Of a stretch of DNA of 64,000 nucleotides, positions 58,295-64,000 are shown piece after piece. This DNA comes from Phyto melanocephala (lineage: Eukaryota > Arthropoda > Insecta > Diptera > Rhinophoridae): NCBI GenBank assembly GCA_941918925.1, contig OW799236.1, positions 86,268,213 through 86,332,212 of the forward strand. The letters run 5' to 3'. A program made the position numbers and the translations under genes. A model generated the notes under the pieces. The model saw only the letters and a program-made list of their open reading frames with translations, had not been told where the DNA came from and ran no database searches. Positions within the stretch are counted from its first letter, which is position 1. Every line of letters begins with the position of its first letter.

Positions 58295-58700
58295 TTGCTG
58301 TATATTACTAGTCAAGGCCTCTCATTTCACACTCATATTGATGGGGTTGAGAAAAAATATCCGACATTTTATCCAAGCCGCCCTCTTGGGTTTTAATTTT
58401 CTTTTTTTATAGTTTACTCTATTGGTCAACCCTTTTCGGTCGATACCAATATTGTAAAAAACTGGTCAAGGCCCCTCATTTAACACTCATATTGATGGGA
58501 TTGAGAAAAATATGTCCGACATTTTATCTAAGCCGCCATCTTGGATTTTAATTTATTATTAGTCAATCCCTTTCAGTCGATACCAATATTTTAAACTGTT
58601 CAAGCCCTTTCATTTGCTTCCCATATTGATGGGGTTGAGAAAAAAATATCCGACATTTTTTTCAGGGCACCATCTTGGATTTCAATTTCGTTTTCATAGT
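58295..58700. repeat. Tandem units inside family A repeat
   Basis: Three units of roughly 165 bp with CTCATTTCACACTCATATTG, ATGGGGTTGAGAAAAA, ATCCGACATTTTAT and CCGCCATCTTGG. Similar single units are in the copies at 19382, 29049, 37680 and 39330. Confidence 0.7.
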
Positions 58701-59481
58701 TTACTGTATTCTACTAGTCAATCTCTTTGAGTCGATATAAATGTGGTATTAAATGGGGTTGAAGTGGGTAGACTTTAATTACTAGATTTAACCCTTATAT
58801 AAATTTATCGTAGGGCCATCATAGATTTTAAATTTTATATAATGTTTTATCTTTTGCGATTCAAGCCCTTTCTCTGGATACCACTACTTTCTATTGCCCA
58901 GAAGCTTAAAAATATCAATTTTCGGTTGTGAATTAAGAAAAAACACCGAATTAGTTGTATTTTCATGCTTATATCTCAGTTAATTTCCAAACGATTTGTC
59001 AGAAATAATTTTTAAGACCATGGCTTGTATTTTGGTGTCTTAAACATGTCCAGAAATCAATTAGGATGTTAAATAACTTGATAAATTTATTTAAAGCAAA
59101 TTTTTTGGCCTATAACTTTACTTATTAACGACCGATTTGTCCAATCTACAAATAATAAAATAAAGTTTTGATTTTTATTGTAAAAAAATAAGAAAAAACA
59201 GAGACAGTCTTGCTTATGTGCTGAGATCTCAGGAAGGTTTAAGGCGCTTGTGCTGGATTTCAACAGCAATCTATTCCCGGATATTTTCAAAAGATTAATA
59301 AAGCATACAGGTTTTTGCAACATGTGGAAGCTTGTAAAAGTTGATTGAAACCTCAATCGATTCCGCTTGTCATAAGCTTTCCGAAAATATATACTCTATG
59401 GGGTCAAAAATGAATATTGTAGAAAGTACAAATGGAATGACAAAGACATTATACCATTGGCACCACAGGTGGAGGGTATAA

Positions 59482-60113
59482 AAAAAGAGTTTTTTTGCAG
59501 AATCAAATACTCACACTTAAAGTGTTTTTTTGCCCGCTTACATTTACTCTTTTCTATGCCGTATATTGTATTGAAAGTGGTCATTCTTCCTTCACTTCTT
59601 TCGATATTATCGACATTCATTAATAGTTCTAGTTTAATAGTTCTTGTTGTTTGACGATTTTGCGTTTCTTTTTTTTTCAATTTATTTTCACTATTTCTAT
59701 TGTTAATGGCTAGAAGGAGGAAACTTTATTTTAACTTGCTTTCTTCGCTTTAAGTAATAATAGGTAATAAAAAAGATTTCATTAAAATTACTTTTACTTA
59801 TACTTGATTGGCGGTTTTTCTAAAGTATTTTATTCTTAATTTTATGACCACAAATTAAACTTTTAGTTTTCTTTTTTAGGACTTTGAAGATTGTTATTAA
59901 AGCCAACGGTAGTTACAAAAATATAACTTTGATTTTCAGCGTAAATTGTCTCAATTACTTGTGTTCATTTTCACAATGTCAAATTAATTGCATTGACCAA
60001 GAAAGTTTACAAAGTGACGATTTGATTTACTTTAATTTGTAATCGATGTGCAGTGAAAAATAAATAACGAAACAGAACCCAGCTGCGACATTAAAAAAAA
60101 AATTTTAACAAAA
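59482..60113. other. AT-rich stretch, no supported feature
   Basis: No coding region or transposon end recognised. Confidence 0.5.
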
Positions 60114-60310
60114 TGGTTTACGACATAAATGAACTAGAGATGGAGCGCATAACTATCTATGTCCACAGTCAAGCTGCCTTTAAATTTAACGTGGTCCAAT
60201 CGGCAGTTGTGAATGCTTGCAGATGCTTACTTAGGAGAATATCCTGCAACGTAATGCTGTGACAGATTCCGGGTCACTCTGAATGGCTGACAATTACAAT
60301 AGACCTATAG
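60114..60310 (+). pseudogene. LINE RNase H fragment
   Basis: MVYDINELEMERITIYVHSQ then AAFKFNVVQSAVVNACRCLL, followed by a stop and QIPGHSEWLT. This is the RNase H pattern of arthropod non-LTR elements, consensus ITIYVDSQAA...NV...VPGHSG. The DSQ Asp is His here. About 65 residues remain; ends unknown. Confidence 0.6.
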
Positions 60311-61079
60311 GTCTATGGGTGATTTAGTCAACAATTTACTATTATTCACACTATTACTTGTAAGTTATCGAAGCGAAGCCAACATAATAGGATTCTTGGT
60401 AGATATAAAAGCAGGATCTAATTTTAAAAGTTGATCATCTTATTCTTAATAAAATTTTTGTCTTCTCTGCTTCATGTTCAAAATAAAAAATTGTTAAATT
60501 AAAACGTACAATTTACTGTTAAATTAGTTTTGGACCGAAATTTTATGACGCGGTTCCCAGGATAAAGATAAATGAGTTAAACGCTTTATCTGACGGTTGT
60601 CCAACTATATATTCTCAAACATCGCCAGAGAGCGCAACACTAAAATTTCGGGACTTGGTACTATTTAATCCTTTGTTGCAAAGCATAAAAACTATATATA
60701 GTTTACTGTGAGTTCGGGTATCACAAAGGGATCAGTCATATACCCAAGTATGATGGTATTCAGTCTTCGTTTCCTGCTTTAAGAATCCACAATTACCACT
60801 TCTAAGAGACCTCACCCACAACCAAACTAGAACAAGTCCTTTAGACTACTAGTTCCTGTATTCCCAGACAAAGACATAGTTAGTTAAGCCTTAAGGTGTG
60901 CTCCCTAATTGTTGGCTCCTTTTAGTCAGAGATATTGGTAATAACTCTTTTCCTCGATATTAAATACACCCTAGGCAATGATTTTACTAAGCAAACATGC
61001 CGCCAGGAGAAGATTACCGCGTTTAAATATATATCCTATATTTCGGGACTAAAAAAAAATAAATAAATATTTTTCATCA
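60311..61079. other. Stretch without supported gene
   Basis: Somewhat less AT-rich between 60540 and 61010, with many stops in every frame. It may be an old transposon; no domain recognised. Confidence 0.4.
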
Positions 61080-62040
61080 AAAATGTCTTAACTGCTTTTC
61101 AAATTATTATCCATAAATATCGATATACTTTTGCATGCGTGGGAACCTATTTTTTAAGCGCTTTTTTATTCCGATTGAGGTACCTGCTAAACATGCATTT
61201 TTAACGCATCAACCGCTTTATTAGGTATCTAAAATCGTTGACCTTGCAATTTAATTTTTAAGTTCGGAAATAAAAAGAATTAATTGGGTTCCAAGTCAGG
61301 ACTTTATGGCGGATGATTTATTAAATCGACGTTTTGAGTGCTTTAAAAGACCCGATGTGTGCGGGCTCGTATTGTCGTGGCGGATAATAATCTGTCTTTT
61401 ATGGTTTGTTTTTCATATTTCTCTACCAACTTCTGCAAATAAATCTCTGTGTGCCATTTAGAAGTCATCGTTCTACGTTGCGCCAACATTACGATTGAGA
61501 CAGGTCCAGCTTTTCTGAAAAACAGGCGGCCATTTGCTTGGAGCCCGTATTACTTTTGTATGGTTTTTTCATCTGTTGTTTACTTTTCGGCTCATATGCG
61601 TAGATCCACGTTTCGCTACCTGTAAAGATGTCATACACATATTTTCAAGCAGCGTGATCGTGTTTTTTGAGCATTTCCTGCGACCAATTCACACAAGGCT
61701 TTTCTATTTATTGAGCAATTGTCAAATTATATGGGACCCAACGCTTACAAATCTTTTTGCAGAAGAATTTTCATAAAATATTGAATGTATGCTGGTCCCA
61801 CTAGTATTTAAGGTTGCCTCAATCTCACGATAAGTTGCTTGAAGATCTTGCAGTATAATTTCAAACGGAAATAACAACCGTTTTTGAACGACCTTCACGA
61901 AACTCGCTGTTGAGCAAACTACGCCCAAAACTGAATTCAATAAACCTTTAATAAACACTGGTGCTTTATGATGCTTCATCGCTAAAAATCGAACTGAGCT
62001 CATCAACATACTGTTGATGATTTATTCCACGTCAAAAGTT
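61080..62040 (-). pseudogene. Mariner (DD34D) transposase, heavily decayed
   Basis: In order on the minus strand, in shifting frames: VDELSSIFSDEA, FREGRSKTVV-like, TYREIEATLNTSGTSIHSIF (61830 region), AKRFVSVGSH, IFTGSETWIYAYEPKSKQQ (first Asp block, Asp of GDESW changed to Ser), SKQMAACF, HDNTSPHTS (second Asp, about 61350) and SPDLEPN-FFLFPNLKIK (third Asp, about 61290). The order and spacing are those of mariner. At least eight frameshifts or stops; the ends were not identified. Confidence 0.72.
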
Positions 62041-62218
62041 GTAAAAAAAATGCACAAAAATATTTACAATTTAATTTTATTTTTTGATCGACATGAATTT
62101 TTCAAGTTATTGTAAACAACTGAACAAGGCATATCCATGAATTCGCCTTGCAACTGAAATAGTGTTCGTACGTCAAGACCAAGGTGGATTGAAAAGGTGA
62201 CCTTATAAAAACAGCTCA

Positions 62219-62592
62219 AGGCATATCCATAAGGTATATGCAACGGCGAATTGATACAACAAAGCAACTTTTCATGGGATGTTTTATGTCAAGGCCAATT
62301 CGTATATCAGGGATGGAAAAGTTGTTTTTGCATATTAAATATAATAAAATTTGATTAAAAACAGAATATAAATTTTTTAAGCACATTATTAATGACGCAG
62401 AAGCAAAAAATATACATAAATTAAGCACATTTATTGTCAAAAAAGTACACTCAAGTTAATTGTTTAATACCGAAACCAAAATCACATTTCCTATCCCTGC
62501 ATTAATAAATGAAATCAAAGCGAATTCAACCAATTTTGACAAAATGTTTCACAATCAGCTGGGCTGATAATTTCACCTGTATGAATTCGCCT
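62219..62592 (-). mobile_element. MITE with GGC-ATTCATA ends, sister of 16836
   Basis: 374 bp; GGCATATCCATAAGGTATAT at the left and TTTCACCTGTATGAATTCGCC at the right. It contains the inner pair CAGGGATGGAAAA (62308) and CCTATCCCTG (to 62499), and the uninterrupted site for the piggyBac insertion near the TTAA at 62456-62459. AATTCGCC-like motifs recur around it (62139, 62245, 62520, 62585, 62652), and a second partial end lies at 62128. Confidence 0.62.
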
Positions 62593-64000
62593 TGAAACAG
62601 CTGATTAATTTTTTTTTACTTTTTTTTATTTGCTTAAAACATAATTGTCAAGCCAATTCGCCTCGGTGTCAAATATTGTTTATGTTTTTATATTTTGTTG
62701 TGTACAATAATTTTTTGTAACAATTTTTAAAATTAAAAATTTATTTAAAACAGAAAATAATGTGTAAAAATGTAAAGATTTTCAAAGTGATTAAGTGCAA
62801 AAGTTAATGAAATAAAGTTATTAAAAACAAAAACAGTGGAATAAATAAATAAATAATAAATAAGTGAATTAAAGAACGTGGAATTTTATTTTGTATTAAT
62901 AATATATCTTTTTCATGGATTTAACACAAGAAGAACTGTTTTTATTTTGAGGCCAAGAACAAATCAAGACAATTTGGATACCATATTGTGAGTAAAGCGT
63001 ATCCCAGAGAGAGAACCTTCTGCTCTGAGCGAAACAAATAGCAGTGGACGAGGCAAGCAAGAATATTAAGCGAGTAAGGCATAAAATTCGCGATATGATT
63101 GAATAATAATAACTTTTTTTGCTTTTTAGTTATACATATACATTTATATAGGACCTTATCGTTAATAAGCCTGTGACATAAATAATTGAACGATACCTCT
63201 AAAATTAATAAGTCTAAAACACCCCCTTAGAAGCCGCAATAAACGTAAGAAATTCTTTATACCTACATACATACTATAAAATATTAATTGAGACAATTTT
63301 AAAAATTTTTCTTTAACAGATAAGTGATCGCGGAACCATTAATGCGAAGAGCACAATAACAAACTGGCTACTCAAGTCGAAGTACTTCTGAGGAAAATTC
63401 AATGTTATTCTAATAAGAATGTGGTTATAATCAATATTTTATTTTAATAATTTTTTTCAAATGTAAAAATCAAAAATTGCAATGTAAAAAATACAAAACA
63501 TCTTTTGGTAAATTTTAGAACTGAATAAAACTCGAATTAATAAATTTAACTGAACGTTTATTAAATACATTAATATATTAGTCAAATTATTATATTTTCA
63601 CTACCTACTAGAGCTAATGTAAGAAGTTAACGATAAAACAACAATTTATTCATCAAGACTGTAAAGAGAAAAAATATAGTGTTTAAATGATATTTAATTA
63701 CAATTTAAAATAAGTACACACCCCGTAGATAACACGTCTAGTCTATACACGCATGTAAATTATTTTCCGTAATGGACTTGGACTAGTCCAAAGATCACTC
63801 AAATGTATGGAGAAAATATGGTCAATTCAACATTGCGATGTCCTAGGGCTGGACCATATAACTCATCGGAGTAGTCTCAAAACTACTTTTTTCACTATCT
63901 GATGGATCACCTACACGACCATTATACATACAGCTATTGACAACACGAAAACTTGCAGTTTAACTACAAACCCTAGTTTGAAAATGATATGGTCCATGAC
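62593..64000. other. AT-rich stretch; weak exon-like start
   Basis: ATG at 62915 gives MDLTQEELFLF and a stop; a donor-like GTGAGTAAAG follows at about 62989. The region before it resembles an untranslated leader. The frame is too short to support. No other feature seen to the window end. Confidence 0.3.

Larger units (their letters stand above)
56605..59481 (-). repeat. Family A repeat interrupted by mariner and pogo
   Basis: The left part (56605-56712) has AACAAGTTAGAACGCTATAT, degraded hairpin TAGCCGTGCCGAAT and ACCATTCACCATCTTG. The right part (58210-59481) resumes at GATGCCATCTGTTATTTTGA and ends CACCACAGGTGGAGGGTATA, with GGGGTCAAAAATGAATATTG before it. About 1.5 kb between them is a mariner fragment and a pogo element. 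Confidence 0.7.

Overview
This is AT-rich eukaryotic DNA with no operons, ribosome binding sites or dense coding. The transposon types (Transib, mariner, pogo, piggyBac, MULE, hAT-type MITEs, a jockey-like LINE, a tRNA-derived SINE and many hairpin-ended Helentron/DINE-1-like repeats) point to a higher fly, probably a calyptrate such as a blowfly or house-fly relative. The species assignment is inference from repeat style only. The window reads as intergenic or very long intronic DNA filled with successive transposon layers. The only candidate host coding sequence is a short exon at 16693-16768 that ends in a consensus GTAAGT donor.

Layout. 0.9-1.4 kb: deletion derivative of a mariner-like element, with sisters at 46.1 and 55.7 kb. 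2.2-3.0 kb and 35.9-37.0 kb: two inverted copies of an undescribed-looking DNA element carrying repeated GTCACGTACG motifs; the second copy holds a 210-bp SINE. 6.35-8.24 kb: an almost complete Transib transposase (relative of RAG1), broken by one in-frame TGA and carrying a 72-nt intron. 9.96-10.65 kb: MITE with 8-bp target duplication. 16.8-18.9 kb: a MITE hosting a 1.7-kb piggyBac relic. 20.9-23.1 kb: a LINE split by a hairpin-ended repeat. 27.8-30.5 kb: a three-level nest of repeats. 42.0-45.0 kb: a large family-B repeat with internal tandem units and a CGG-rich hAT-type MITE. 47.1-48.2 kb: a MITE with a mariner-like element inserted at its edge. 49.4-50.1 kb: tandem array of GGGCGTGGC units. 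51.8-53.1 kb: a MULE with long terminal and subterminal repeats and an 8-bp target duplication. 56.6-59.5 kb: a family-A repeat broken by a mariner fragment and a pogo element. 60.1-62.6 kb: relics of a LINE and a mariner, and a second copy of the 16.8-kb MITE.

The commonest repeats fall into two related families. In the orientation used here, family A starts with TTATACCCTTCAC, has its complement GTGAAGGGTATA near the other end, then a hairpin ATTCGGCACGGCCGAAT and a tail ATAGCGCTCTTACTTGTT. Family B has ATACCCACCACC and GGTGGTGGGTAT instead, with the same hairpin and tail. This asymmetric layout matches non-autonomous Helentrons (DINE-1/HINE type). Strand + below means the hairpin end lies to the right.

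No element in the window has an intact transposase; the Transib copy comes closest. Nested insertions, target duplications and paralogous empty sites allow several relative datings. Boundaries of the old copies are approximate, because all were read by eye.
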